64,000 nt of DNA, taken from contig NZ_SDKM01000023.1 in NCBI RefSeq assembly GCF_004519545.1, positions 1 to 64,000 on the forward strand. The letters are read 5' to 3'. The stretch comes from Nocardioides guangzhouensis. Lineage in GTDB: Bacteria; Actinomycetota; Actinomycetes; Propionibacteriales; Nocardioidaceae. The position numbers and the translations under genes are program-made. The notes beneath the pieces are model-generated. The model saw only the letters and a program-made list of their open reading frames with translations, made no database searches and was not told where the DNA came from. Positions within the stretch are counted from its first letter, which is position 1. Each line of letters begins with the position of its first letter. This document shows, piece after piece, positions 46,460-54,098 of this stretch.

Positions 46460-46925
46460 GCGCGTCAACAAGGGCGACGCAATCGTCGACTACGACGACA
46501 AGGTCTTCGAGGACATTCAGGCGGAGCCAGGAGAGAGCGCGTACATCCTGATGCACACGGTGCCCTTCGAGGGGTCGGTGGGTCTGGTGAACATGCTGAC
46601 AGCGACCCGGATTAACCGAAAGGGCTTCGACACCCACCTGGTGCTCTATGGCCCGGGCTCGTTGATGGCCTCGGCTGCGCGCGGCTACCCCAAGGTCGGC
46701 GACGAAGCCTTCCCCGGCGCCCTCGGCTACAACAAGCAGCTACAGACGTTCATGGACGAAGGCGGCCACGTCTACGCATGCAGGTTTTCAGCCGCAGCTC
46801 TCTACGGCATGCGAGAAATCGACATGATGGAGGGCGTGAAGCCGATCAACCCGCTCGACGTCCTGGATGCGGTGCTGACGGCTCGACGCAACAACGCCTT
46901 GATCATGCAGACCTGGACCGTGTGA
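46440..46925 (+). CDS. MSMEG_0572/Sll0783-family, DsrE-like protein
   Basis: 161 residues. The sequence pattern (ESAYILMHTVPFEGSVGLVN, DTHLVLYGPGSLMASAARGY, EGGHVYACRFSAAALYGMRE) matches the conserved 'nitrogen starvation response' proteins typified by cyanobacterial Sll0783 and mycobacterial MSMEG_0572. The fold resembles DsrE/DsrF sulfur-relay proteins with one conserved Cys (YACRFS). In known genomes it belongs to the Nit1C cluster. AAGGAG precedes the ATG. Its place after a disulfide reductase suggests a role in handling a sulfur or thiol intermediate; that is inference. Confidence 0.88.
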   Translation: MAQIVGERVNKGDAIVDYDDKVFEDIQAEPGESAYILMHTVPFEGSVGLVNMLTATRINRKGFDTHLVLYGPGSLMASAARGYPKVGDEAFPGALGYNKQLQTFMDEGGHVYACRFSAAALYGMREIDMMEGVKPINPLDVLDAVLTARRNNALIMQTWTV

Positions 46926-47049
46926 GGCGTGCATTATCTGGGGGCGCCGAAGGGAGTCGGCTTGCTTCGATGAAGACCGCACGTTGCTCGGAAGTCGCGG
47001 CCGCAGCCCGAACGGGCGGCGGCCGCGCGGTGCGTGGGTAGGCCGCTTC

Positions 47050-48222
47050 CTAGTCCGGCATCTGGGCATAGAGGAGGGCGTGCTCGTCGGCGGCGCGTTG
47101 CCAGCTGAAGGCTGGGACCAGATCACGACCGCCCCGGATCAACGTGTCACGTAGTGCATGGTCGGTGACGAGCCTGCGCATCCCCACTGCCAACGACTCA
47201 GGGTTGCCTGCCTGGGTCATGACGGCGGTTTGGTCCGGCGCCAGGTATTCGCGAAATACGGCAATGTTGCTGGAAACGACGGGAAGGTCGGCTGCCATCG
47301 CCTCGAGGACGGCCATACCCCAGCCCTCCTTGACTGACGGGAAGGAGAGCGCGTCGGCGCTGCGATACCAATCGTGAAGTTCGGCATCGCTGATCGAGCC
47401 GGCAAGGATGACGTCGCGGCCCAGCTGAAGGCCCAGGCCGGGCAGCGCCGCCAGCACTTCGTCGCGGTATCGGGTGTAGTCCTGGAAGGAGTGTCCACCG
47501 ACCACCACGAGGGCAGGGGCGGGATCGAGTTCGTGCGCGAGAATCGACATCGCCTGGACGAGGAAGATGCTTCCCTTGCGTGGTTCGATGCCACCCACCG
47601 ACAAGAACACGAAGCGCTCATCCACACCTGCATGCTGTCGCAACGCGGCGCGCTTTCCGGGATCAATCGGAGGGAAACGATTGGCATCGACGCCGTTGTG
47701 AATGACGACGGCATCGACGCCGTAGTCGGCCTTCAACCGGTCACGCCAGTCCTTGCTGACAACCACCAGCTGATCCGGTTCCTCGATGGCCTTGCGCTGA
47801 CAATCGACCAGGGCAGCTGTCGTGAAGTCATCGACATGGTGCACGGTCCGCACCACACGCACTTGGGCACCCGCGTCACGCACCCGAGCGGCGGCGCGCG
47901 CCGAGATGCAATCCTGCGTATGAAAGATGTCCACCTCGTCGGCGATCTTCGACAACCCAGCCTCCAGGTCGTCGATCGAGGCGAACACCCGTTCCTCCAA
48001 GGTGTCTGCCGGTGCTGACGTCGGAACCAGCGAATACGGCGCACGCACCGGCCGGAAGAAGTTCTGGCCAGGCTTCCCAAGCGCGACAATGCGTACGGGC
48101 ATCGCCCTGTCCACCATCGCTCCTGCTAGCGACAGCGTATGGACGACGCCGCCTCTGGCGCTGGTCGAATACGTGACCAGCGCCACTCGGGGCTTGTCGG
48201 CTCGGGCCGTGACGGTGTTCAC
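47050..48222 (-). CDS. GT4 glycosyltransferase, MSMEG_0565 type
   Basis: 390 residues of the GT-B fold, family 4. The N-terminal Rossmann half reads RVALVTYSTSARGGVVHTLS. The acceptor-side histidine region is IFHTQDCISARAAARVRDAG with TVHHVDDF. The C-terminal half holds VFLSVGGIEPRKGSIFLVQA and the donor EX7E-type segment FPSVKEGWGMAVLEAMAADL. It matches the glycosyltransferase of the Nit1C cluster (MSMEG_0565). GTG at 48222 overlaps the fdrA-like stop by 4 nt, so translation is coupled. Confidence 0.88.
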   Translation of the reverse strand: MNTVTARADKPRVALVTYSTSARGGVVHTLSLAGAMVDRAMPVRIVALGKPGQNFFRPVRAPYSLVPTSAPADTLEERVFASIDDLEAGLSKIADEVDIFHTQDCISARAAARVRDAGAQVRVVRTVHHVDDFTTAALVDCQRKAIEEPDQLVVVSKDWRDRLKADYGVDAVVIHNGVDANRFPPIDPGKRAALRQHAGVDERFVFLSVGGIEPRKGSIFLVQAMSILAHELDPAPALVVVGGHSFQDYTRYRDEVLAALPGLGLQLGRDVILAGSISDAELHDWYRSADALSFPSVKEGWGMAVLEAMAADLPVVSSNIAVFREYLAPDQTAVMTQAGNPESLAVGMRRLVTDHALRDTLIRGGRDLVPAFSWQRAADEHALLYAQMPD

Positions 48223-49757
48223 AGTCTGGTCCTCACCAGGCTCGGATCGCCGGTGGCGATCGCCGCGGCGACCAGGGACGCCCTCGCCGCGGTTTCCGTG
48301 ACGATGCAACCAGCCTGCACCAGGCGATCGCGCTGAGCCGTGTAGCTCTGCGGGTCCTGGTCGGTGCCCAAGACGTAAGCGACAACCTGCGGGCCACCGC
48401 CGGCCATAACAGACTCACACGCGGGCGCGAGAATCCCGGCGGGGTCGGCGTTGGCACCGTAGCCGAGGACTACATCGAGGATGATCACCGCGACGTGAGG
48501 GTCTGCTGCCTGCTCGAGGAGCAACTCAATCCGAGCCTCGGAGTCGATCATCGGGTGGGGACGTCCGCGGGTGTACTCCTCTTCACCCAGGTCCAGGCAC
48601 TGGTGAGACCGGTCCGGGGCCGGCAAGCCCCACTCCTTGTTGATCGCGATGTTGGAATGGATCTCACCCACCGTCCGGCCCAGGATGACCAGGGATTCGT
48701 AGCAAAGGGTCCCGCCGGAGAACAATCCCCTGATCAGCCAGCGCCCCGGCGCCAGCCTTGCCCGAACCTCGTCCACCGAGGCACCCAGCGTCGCGGTCGT
48801 GTCAGGCGCGGTCAGCCCCAGCAGGCCGAGCGTCGCGGTCACGCCGGCCTCGAGAGTGTCAGCAAGGACGACCCCTGCAGGCGCCGCGAAGTCAGGGTCC
48901 AACCCGATCAGTGCCGCGACCAGCGGCGTCTCGCCTGCCGTCGCGAGCACCGCGGCAGCCACATCGGGCGCCGGCGGCTTGGAAATGAAGAGGATGACAT
49001 CCGTCCCCGGGTCATCGCGCAGGGCCGAGATCGCCGAGCGTGCCATGCGTCCGTCGACCTCCGAGGACATGTCGCGACCGCCGACGCCGATGACGTGGCG
49101 GACGCCCACCCCCCACCGGTCCAGCAGGGCCATGGCCTCCTGAGCGCCGGTGCCCGCAGCGGCGACGACGCCGACGCGTCCAGGCATGACCGCGTTCGCG
49201 AATCCCAGGCCTACCCCGCCGAACATCGCGGTCCCGGCCCCCGGACCCATCACCAGCCGGCCACGGGAGAGCGCGTAGTCCTTGAGCGCCACCTCCTTGT
49301 CGAGCGGCACGTTGTCGCTGAACAGCAGGACGTGCAGGTCCGACGACAACGCCTGGTGTGCTGCCAGTGCGGCGTAGTCGCCGGGCACGGAGATCACCGC
49401 CACGTTGGACAGAGGTTGGGCAACCATCGCGTCGCGCAGCGAGCGCGGTGCGTCGGGTTGGCCGCCCCCGTCGTGGGGATGGCCGGAGGACATGACTGCG
49501 GCTTCGCCAGCGGCTAGAGCCTCGGCCGCGATCGAGTCCGTGGTAGCCCTGACGACGAGGAAGAAATCGTTGGAACCGGCGTGGGCCACTCGCCCCTGTT
49601 CGACTCCTTCGGCACGAAGTGCGTCAACATTCGCTGGAGTGGCCATCGCGGCACTGGCCCACTCAATGCCATCGATCTCCCGCATCGCCCGCATTCCACG
49701 AAGCTGCACGACCGAGTCGACGTAAGTGTCGGGGAAGAACTTAATGGCCATGGTCAT
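48219..49757 (-). CDS. fdrA: FdrA/AllF-type carbamoyltransferase subunit
   Basis: 512 residues of the FdrA family, which shares the succinyl-CoA synthetase fold. CoA-binding-like N-part: FLVVRATTDSIAAEALAAGE; then ALKDYALSRGRLVMGPGAGT, GVVAAAGTGAQEAMALLDRW, GVRHVIGVGGRDMSSEVDGR and GLFSGGTLCYESLVILGRTV. In enterobacteria FdrA (AllF) is one of three subunits of oxamate carbamoyltransferase, which phosphorolyses oxalurate to oxamate plus carbamoyl phosphate. It is flanked by carbamate kinase (ATGA overlap) and the glycosyltransferase (GTGA overlap). The AllG-like DUF1116 subunit is encoded 10 kb away at 59581. Confidence 0.9.
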   Translation of the reverse strand: MTMAIKFFPDTYVDSVVQLRGMRAMREIDGIEWASAAMATPANVDALRAEGVEQGRVAHAGSNDFFLVVRATTDSIAAEALAAGEAAVMSSGHPHDGGGQPDAPRSLRDAMVAQPLSNVAVISVPGDYAALAAHQALSSDLHVLLFSDNVPLDKEVALKDYALSRGRLVMGPGAGTAMFGGVGLGFANAVMPGRVGVVAAAGTGAQEAMALLDRWGVGVRHVIGVGGRDMSSEVDGRMARSAISALRDDPGTDVILFISKPPAPDVAAAVLATAGETPLVAALIGLDPDFAAPAGVVLADTLEAGVTATLGLLGLTAPDTTATLGASVDEVRARLAPGRWLIRGLFSGGTLCYESLVILGRTVGEIHSNIAINKEWGLPAPDRSHQCLDLGEEEYTRGRPHPMIDSEARIELLLEQAADPHVAVIILDVVLGYGANADPAGILAPACESVMAGGGPQVVAYVLGTDQDPQSYTAQRDRLVQAGCIVTETAARASLVAAAIATGDPSLVRTRL

Positions 49758-50728
49758 GCAATGGCTCCCTGTCGGCTGTCTTCATGGATGATTCGCGTCC
49801 CGACGGACTGGTCCGTCGGGTCGGCACTGCCAAGTGTGTCAACTACGAGTTGATGCGATGTGATCACCGCAACGCGCCCGCCGCGCCGGACGAACTGGAT
49901 GGCAGCGCGAACCTTGGGTCCCATGCTGCCGGCCGGGAACTGCCCAGCCGCCAGATGCCTTTCTGCCTCGGCGGAGTCGAGCCACGTCAATCGACGTTGG
50001 GTTCCCTTGCCGAAGTCGAGCTGGACGGCGTCCACCCCGGTGATGAGGACGAGCGCTTCCGCACCCAGCTGATGGGCGAGCTCGGCGGCGGCGTAGTCCT
50101 TGTCGATGACGGCGTCGACGCCGTCCCAACCGCCCTCTCGACGACCCACGGGGATCCCGCCGCCTCCGCCGGTGACCACGACATGACCGGCATCGAGCAG
50201 GCATCCAATCGCGTCGATCTCGACAAAGCTCTTCGGCTCGGGTGATGCGACAACACGGCGGAAACCGCGGCCGGAGTCCTCGATGATGTCCCAACCTTGG
50301 GTTTCAGCCAGTCTCCTTGCTGCAACCTCGGAGAAGAATGGCCCGATCGGCTTCGTCGGCCGGTCGAACGCAGGATCATCCAGATCCACAATCACGTGGC
50401 TCAGAAGGGCCGCAACACGGTGGCGTCGCCCGCACACGCCGTACAGCGCAATCGCAATCAGTGAGCCCAGTTGTCCCTCGGTCATGGCTCCCAGGCTGAA
50501 CAACGGCATCTCGGGAACTTGGCCGCGACCCATCTCCTGCTGGATCGCGAGATTGCCGACCTGCGGGCCGTTGCCATGTACGACGACCACGCGCCAACCG
50601 GCGTCAAGCATCGCGCAAATGGGCGTCGCCATGGCCGTGGCATTTGCGCGCTGATCGCCGTACGTCCCCTGCTGGCCCTCGCCGGCGAGAGCATTTCCGC
50701 CGAGCGCGACGACCGCGGTCCTGGCCAC
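49754..50728 (-). CDS. arcC: carbamate kinase
   Basis: 324 residues with the amino-acid-kinase fold and carbamate kinase hallmarks: TAVVALGGNALAGEGQQGTY, VVVVHGNGPQVGNLAIQQEM, AMTEGQLGSLIAIAL, PTKPIGPFFSEVAARRLAE, HVVVTGGGGGIPVGRREGGW, GVDAVIDKDYAAAELAHQLG, and GSMGPKVRAAIQFVRRGGRV. It transfers phosphate between carbamoyl phosphate and ADP, giving ATP, CO2 and ammonia. No arginine deiminase genes are near. Its partner is the FdrA/DUF1116 pair, as in allantoin-fermenting loci. It is the first gene of a three-gene minus-strand operon. Confidence 0.95.
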   Translation of the reverse strand: MARTAVVALGGNALAGEGQQGTYGDQRANATAMATPICAMLDAGWRVVVVHGNGPQVGNLAIQQEMGRGQVPEMPLFSLGAMTEGQLGSLIAIALYGVCGRRHRVAALLSHVIVDLDDPAFDRPTKPIGPFFSEVAARRLAETQGWDIIEDSGRGFRRVVASPEPKSFVEIDAIGCLLDAGHVVVTGGGGGIPVGRREGGWDGVDAVIDKDYAAAELAHQLGAEALVLITGVDAVQLDFGKGTQRRLTWLDSAEAERHLAAGQFPAGSMGPKVRAAIQFVRRGGRVAVITSHQLVVDTLGSADPTDQSVGTRIIHEDSRQGAIA

Positions 50729-50796
50729 AATCCCTCGATTCCATGGACAAAATCAGCTGACACGCACACGCTCGGAGAGGATGCATACGTGCGTGT

Positions 50797-50828
50797 AATA
50801 TACTAGGTGTTCATGAACAATAGTGAAC
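50797..50828. promoter_or_regulatory. promoter with palindromic operator
   Basis: TATACT (50799-50804) is a -10-like box. At 50809-50828, GTTCATGAACAATAGTGAAC contains a perfect 10-bp palindrome GTTCATGAAC and a third half-site TGAAC. It lies between the divergent carbamate kinase and the plus-strand operon that continues into the radical SAM gene. It is a reasonable binding site for the XRE-cupin regulator. Confidence 0.5.
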
Positions 50829-50870
50829 GTCGCAGGTAGGCACAAGGGAGTGTCTGTTGAGGTGAGGGAC

Positions 50871-51287
50871 ATGGATCAGCCCAGGGGCGAGATCCCTCTC
50901 GATGTAATGGCACGATTCACGGCTGCCGAGGCCCGCCTCTACCCCATGGTCATGATGGATCCCGTCGGCTACCAGCTCGCAACCGTACTCGTCGGGCTCG
51001 TCGCAAACGAGCTCCGTCGGAACTGCATGGACATCACAACAGTGCTGGAGCGACGCCGCGAGCTGATTGGCCGCTTGCCGGAGCTCGCCGCTGACGCAGG
51101 ACTCACGATGGGGGCGCTGCCTGCCGATGCCGTCGTCGATGCGGCGTCGGCGCTGCGATGCCGTGAGCTTGTGTGCGCCGACAAAGTGCGGCCGGGCGCG
51201 GCAGCCCTTGACATCGCAGCACCATCGACCTTAACTAAAGGTTACGAATCGTGTCGTGAAGTAAACAGGCCGGGAGAATGCAAATGA
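50871..51287 (+). CDS. hypothetical protein opening radical SAM operon
   Basis: 138 residues, family not recognised. It is mostly helical: IPLDVMARFTAAEARLYPMV, MMDPVGYQLATVLVGLVANE, RRNCMDITTVLERRRELIGR, LPADAVVDAASALRCRELVC. The stop region overlaps the radical SAM gene by 10 nt. ATG at 50871 follows GAGGTGAGG; GTG at 50850 is possible. It is too short to be AllH (DUF2877), which would otherwise be expected beside FdrA. It may be a cluster-specific partner subunit. Confidence 0.62.
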   Translation: MDQPRGEIPLDVMARFTAAEARLYPMVMMDPVGYQLATVLVGLVANELRRNCMDITTVLERRRELIGRLPELAADAGLTMGALPADAVVDAASALRCRELVCADKVRPGAAALDIAAPSTLTKGYESCREVNRPGECK

Positions 51288-52483
51288 ACGTGAGTCGTGG
51301 GTCCTCCGCTGTGGCGTCACCCGAATCGCCCCCGCCCCCGGCCCAGGTCCCGGGCCCGGCCGCAGCCGCCGCGGCGTTGTCGACACTTGTCGTGGATCTG
51401 CAGGCTCGTGGCCTCAGGGTCGAAGTCCCCCTAGAGCGACGAAGCGGCGGCGCTGGACCCTCAGACTCCGGCATGCTCTGGGTCGGTGGCTTCCCGATCA
51501 CAGTCCCGACCGATAACGCCGCTGCCGCCGACTCGCCGTATGTCCTGAAGGCGGAGGACGACGGCTATGCCATCTTCGAGGGCAGCCAGAGGCTGGCCAG
51601 CGCCTCGACCCAGCAACGCCCACGCTTCTACGACCTCCGCACGGACGACGGAATCCCCTATTGGAAGATTGGCCTGCTGCACCTGGATTCGTTTGCCAGC
51701 ACGGTGGTGCAGACGTGCTCCTATTGGGGCAACGACGATCAGTGCAAGTTCTGCGGCATCGGAGTCTCGCTGGATTCGGGTCGCACGATCGTCAAGAAGA
51801 GCCCAGAGCAGCTCGCCGAGGTGGCAATGGCTGCCAAAGAGCTCGACGGCGCCGTGGACGCAACGCTCACCACTGGAAGTTCCAACGGCGTGGATCGTGG
51901 CGCTCGCTACGTGGCGCGATGCGGACACGCCGTCCGGGAGGCCACCGGGCTGCCTGTCGAAGTCCAGTTCGAGCCACCACTGAACCTCGACGTCATCGAC
52001 GAGGTCGCCGACTTGGGGATCGACTCGGTGGGTATCCATGTCGAGTCGTTCGACCCGAAGGTACTCGCGCATGTCGCGCCCGCAAAGGCCCGAACCGGCA
52101 TCGAACATTACTTCCGCGCCTGGGAACGCGCCGTCGCCCGTTTCGGTGAGGGCCAGGTCTCCACCTATGTCATCTTGGGGATGGGTGAGGATCCGGAGAT
52201 CACCGTGGAGGGCTGCCGGCGGGCCATCGACATGGGTGTGTTCCCGTTCGTCGTCCCGATCCGACCCGTCGCCGGCAGCCTGATGGAAGACGTCGTACCA
52301 CCGGAGCGTGACTACACCGAGCGCATCTATCGCCGGGTGGCCAGCTACATGAGCGAGCGGGGGATGGACTCCAGCGTTCCCAAGGCTGGCTGTGCTCGAT
52401 GCCAGGCGTGTTCCGGACTGCAAAGTGTCCAAGCTGTCCTGCAAATCGGTCCGCGGCCTGGTCAGATTCCCCATGCAGTCTGA
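51278..52483 (+). CDS. radical SAM protein, MSMEG_0568 family
   Basis: 401 residues. The cluster-binding cysteines appear as QTCSYWGNDDQCKFCGIGVS, i.e. C-x8-C-x2-C, wider than the usual C-x3-C-x2-C. The TIM-barrel part holds DATLTTGSSNGVDRGARYVA and LGIDSVGIHVESFDPKVLAH, and the C-terminus ends with CARCQACSGLQ, which may bind a second iron-sulfur cluster or close the active site. It matches the MSMEG_0568 radical SAM enzyme of Nit1C clusters, whose reaction is not firmly known to me. It overlaps both neighbours and is co-transcribed with the GNAT gene. Confidence 0.9.
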   Translation: MQMNVSRGSSAVASPESPPPPAQVPGPAAAAAALSTLVVDLQARGLRVEVPLERRSGGAGPSDSGMLWVGGFPITVPTDNAAAADSPYVLKAEDDGYAIFEGSQRLASASTQQRPRFYDLRTDDGIPYWKIGLLHLDSFASTVVQTCSYWGNDDQCKFCGIGVSLDSGRTIVKKSPEQLAEVAMAAKELDGAVDATLTTGSSNGVDRGARYVARCGHAVREATGLPVEVQFEPPLNLDVIDEVADLGIDSVGIHVESFDPKVLAHVAPAKARTGIEHYFRAWERAVARFGEGQVSTYVILGMGEDPEITVEGCRRAIDMGVFPFVVPIRPVAGSLMEDVVPPERDYTERIYRRVASYMSERGMDSSVPKAGCARCQACSGLQSVQAVLQIGPRPGQIPHAV

Positions 52484-53039
52484 GTTGAGGCTCGCAGGAC
52501 TCGCCGTTCCGGCCCCCCGCCCGGCGAACTCCAGGATTGTGTGCCGGCGCGTTCGGTCGGCGAGCGAACGCGCCGATCACCTCGCCATTCGCCATCGGAT
52601 CTTCGTCGACGAACAGGGAGTGTTCAGCCAATCAGACCTGGATGCTCACGATCGTGAAGACTCCACGATCGCGCTCCTCGGCTACAGCGACGGGTCCGTC
52701 GCGGGAACCGTCCGGTTGTTCCTGCTCGACCCGGAGACCGGCCACTGGCAGGGCGACCGGCTCGCCGTGCTCGCGCCGTACCGCACCCTCGGCGTTGGTG
52801 GTCCCTTGGTCCGATGCGCGGTGGCCACCGCGGCCGCGCTCGGCGGACGAACCATGACAGCGCACATCCAGCCCGCAAACGTCACATTTTTTCGGCGCCT
52901 CGGCTGGACCACTGTGGGCACGACGGAGATCTACGCGGGGCTTGCTCACCAGCCCATGGGCATCGTCCTGCCAAGCCAGAGCAAGGGCATGGCAACCGTA
53001 CTGAGGCTCGAGGACGGGATCAATGCGCGAGGCCCGTGA
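52473..53039 (+). CDS. GNAT acetyltransferase, MSMEG_0567/Sll0786 type
   Basis: 188 residues. GNAT landmarks: LAIRHRIFVDEQGVFSQSDL, GSVAGTVRLFLLDPETGHWQ, GDRLAVLAPYRTLGVGGPLV (acetyl-CoA loop), MTAHIQPANVTFFRRLGWTT and HQPMGIVL. The pattern is that of the 'nitrogen starvation N-acetyltransferase' fused or adjacent to an AIR-synthase-like partner in Nit1C clusters. It overlaps the radical SAM stop by 11 nt. Its 3' end overlaps the convergent AIR-synthase-like gene by 20 nt. Confidence 0.9.
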   Translation: MQSELRLAGLAVPAPRPANSRIVCRRVRSASERADHLAIRHRIFVDEQGVFSQSDLDAHDREDSTIALLGYSDGSVAGTVRLFLLDPETGHWQGDRLAVLAPYRTLGVGGPLVRCAVATAAALGGRTMTAHIQPANVTFFRRLGWTTVGTTEIYAGLAHQPMGIVLPSQSKGMATVLRLEDGINARGP

Positions 53040-54015
53040 CCTCGCTTGCGACGAGGTCGATCACGGTGGCCCGGCGTCCTCCGGAGCGCAACTTCAACAG
53101 CCCGGACTCGTCGATCAGACCAACGACCGCCGCCTCGAGTCCGCGTGCATGAAAGGCCGAAAGGCAGTCGGCCTCGCGTCCTGGGGGCGAGCACAGCAAG
53201 AACGCATACGCCGGAAAACAGGTCAACCATGCCTGCATCGGTTGGCCGACTGGGCAGGGGAGCCTGTCGAGTTCCAATGTCACGCCGAGCTGGCTCCACT
53301 CGAGCAGCATGGCCAACGAGCCGACGAGTCCGGCAATGCTGACGTCTTTGGCAGCAACACACGCACCGGACGCAGCCACTGAGGCGAGGACGCGGACATC
53401 GTCGGCCATCCGGGTGCCACGTGCCTCAAGCGAGCTGAAGAACGGAAAGTCGGAGCGCATCGTTCCCGTCGTGCACGCGGCCACGATCAGCGACTGACCT
53501 GCGGCGGCGTTGGTCGTGGAAAGCACGGCTGCGGCGCGCCCTACGCCGAACGCCGAGATCGCAGGTGCACCGTCGTGCAACGTGAGGTGGCCGCCGACCA
53601 GCGCCACGTCATACAACCCGCACGCATCCCTCATTCCGCGCAGCGCCTCCCGGGCGAGCTCAGACGTGCCGACGATCGTGTCGACGATTGCCAGGGGAGT
53701 GGCGCCCATGGCGGCAAGGTCATTGACATTGGTCAGGACTGCTGCAACGCCAGCGCCGTACGGGTCTGACGCGACGAATGCCGGAAGCAACGCCTCACCG
53801 CACGCGATGACCTGGTCGGCGTCCGAAGCGCCCTGCTCCCGGCCGGGCCGGGCGGTCACCACGGCGCCATCATCGCCCGGACCATGAACCCAACTCCCGG
53901 CTCCCAGGACATCGCTGACGAGCTTGATCTCGTTCTTCGCCCCGAGGGCCGGATTGGATCGCAGGAAGTCGGCCAGCTCGCCGAGCTCAACCGCGTGATT
54001 CGAACCGTTATTCAT
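53020..54015 (-). CDS. AIR-synthase-like (Sll0787/ThiL-PurM superfamily)
   Basis: 331 residues of the PurM/ThiL/SelD ATP-binding fold. GPGDDGAVVTARPGREQ is the N-terminal ATP/Mg motif. VAAVLTNVNDLAAMGATPLA is the diagnostic AIRS segment, followed by LVGGHLTLHDGAPAISAFGV. The C-terminal half contains KDVSIAGLVGSLAMLLEWSQ. It is the Sll0787-type partner of the GNAT and radical SAM enzymes. It would phosphorylate or activate a carbonyl or amide with ATP. Transcribed opposite to them, it is divergent from the comA-like operon over only 80 bases. Confidence 0.88.
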   Translation of the reverse strand: MNNGSNHAVELGELADFLRSNPALGAKNEIKLVSDVLGAGSWVHGPGDDGAVVTARPGREQGASDADQVIACGEALLPAFVASDPYGAGVAAVLTNVNDLAAMGATPLAIVDTIVGTSELAREALRGMRDACGLYDVALVGGHLTLHDGAPAISAFGVGRAAAVLSTTNAAAGQSLIVAACTTGTMRSDFPFFSSLEARGTRMADDVRVLASVAASGACVAAKDVSIAGLVGSLAMLLEWSQLGVTLELDRLPCPVGQPMQAWLTCFPAYAFLLCSPPGREADCLSAFHARGLEAAVVGLIDESGLLKLRSGGRRATVIDLVASEVTGLAH

Positions 54016-54080
54016 GACGCCCCTCACAATTGATCGGGTGGCGAGGCTCTTAGCCGACCTGTCGGAAAGTGGACAACACA

Positions 54081-54098
54081 TGTAGTATAGGCAACGTG
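54081..54098 (+). promoter_or_regulatory. leaderless promoter of comA-like operon
   Basis: TGTAGTATAGGCAACGTG: the -10-like TAGTAT (54083-54088) ends 7 nt before the GTG at 54096, the spacing typical of leaderless actinobacterial mRNAs. The first ten bases recur before the amidohydrolase gene. The divergent AIR-synthase-like gene starts 80 bases away. Confidence 0.55.

Noticed and set aside
48219-50728. Allantoin fermentation locus
   Set aside because: FdrA and carbamate kinase suggest it, but no allantoinase, allantoate amidohydrolase, ureidoglycolate dehydrogenase or AllH is present. The DUF1116 gene is in a different operon.
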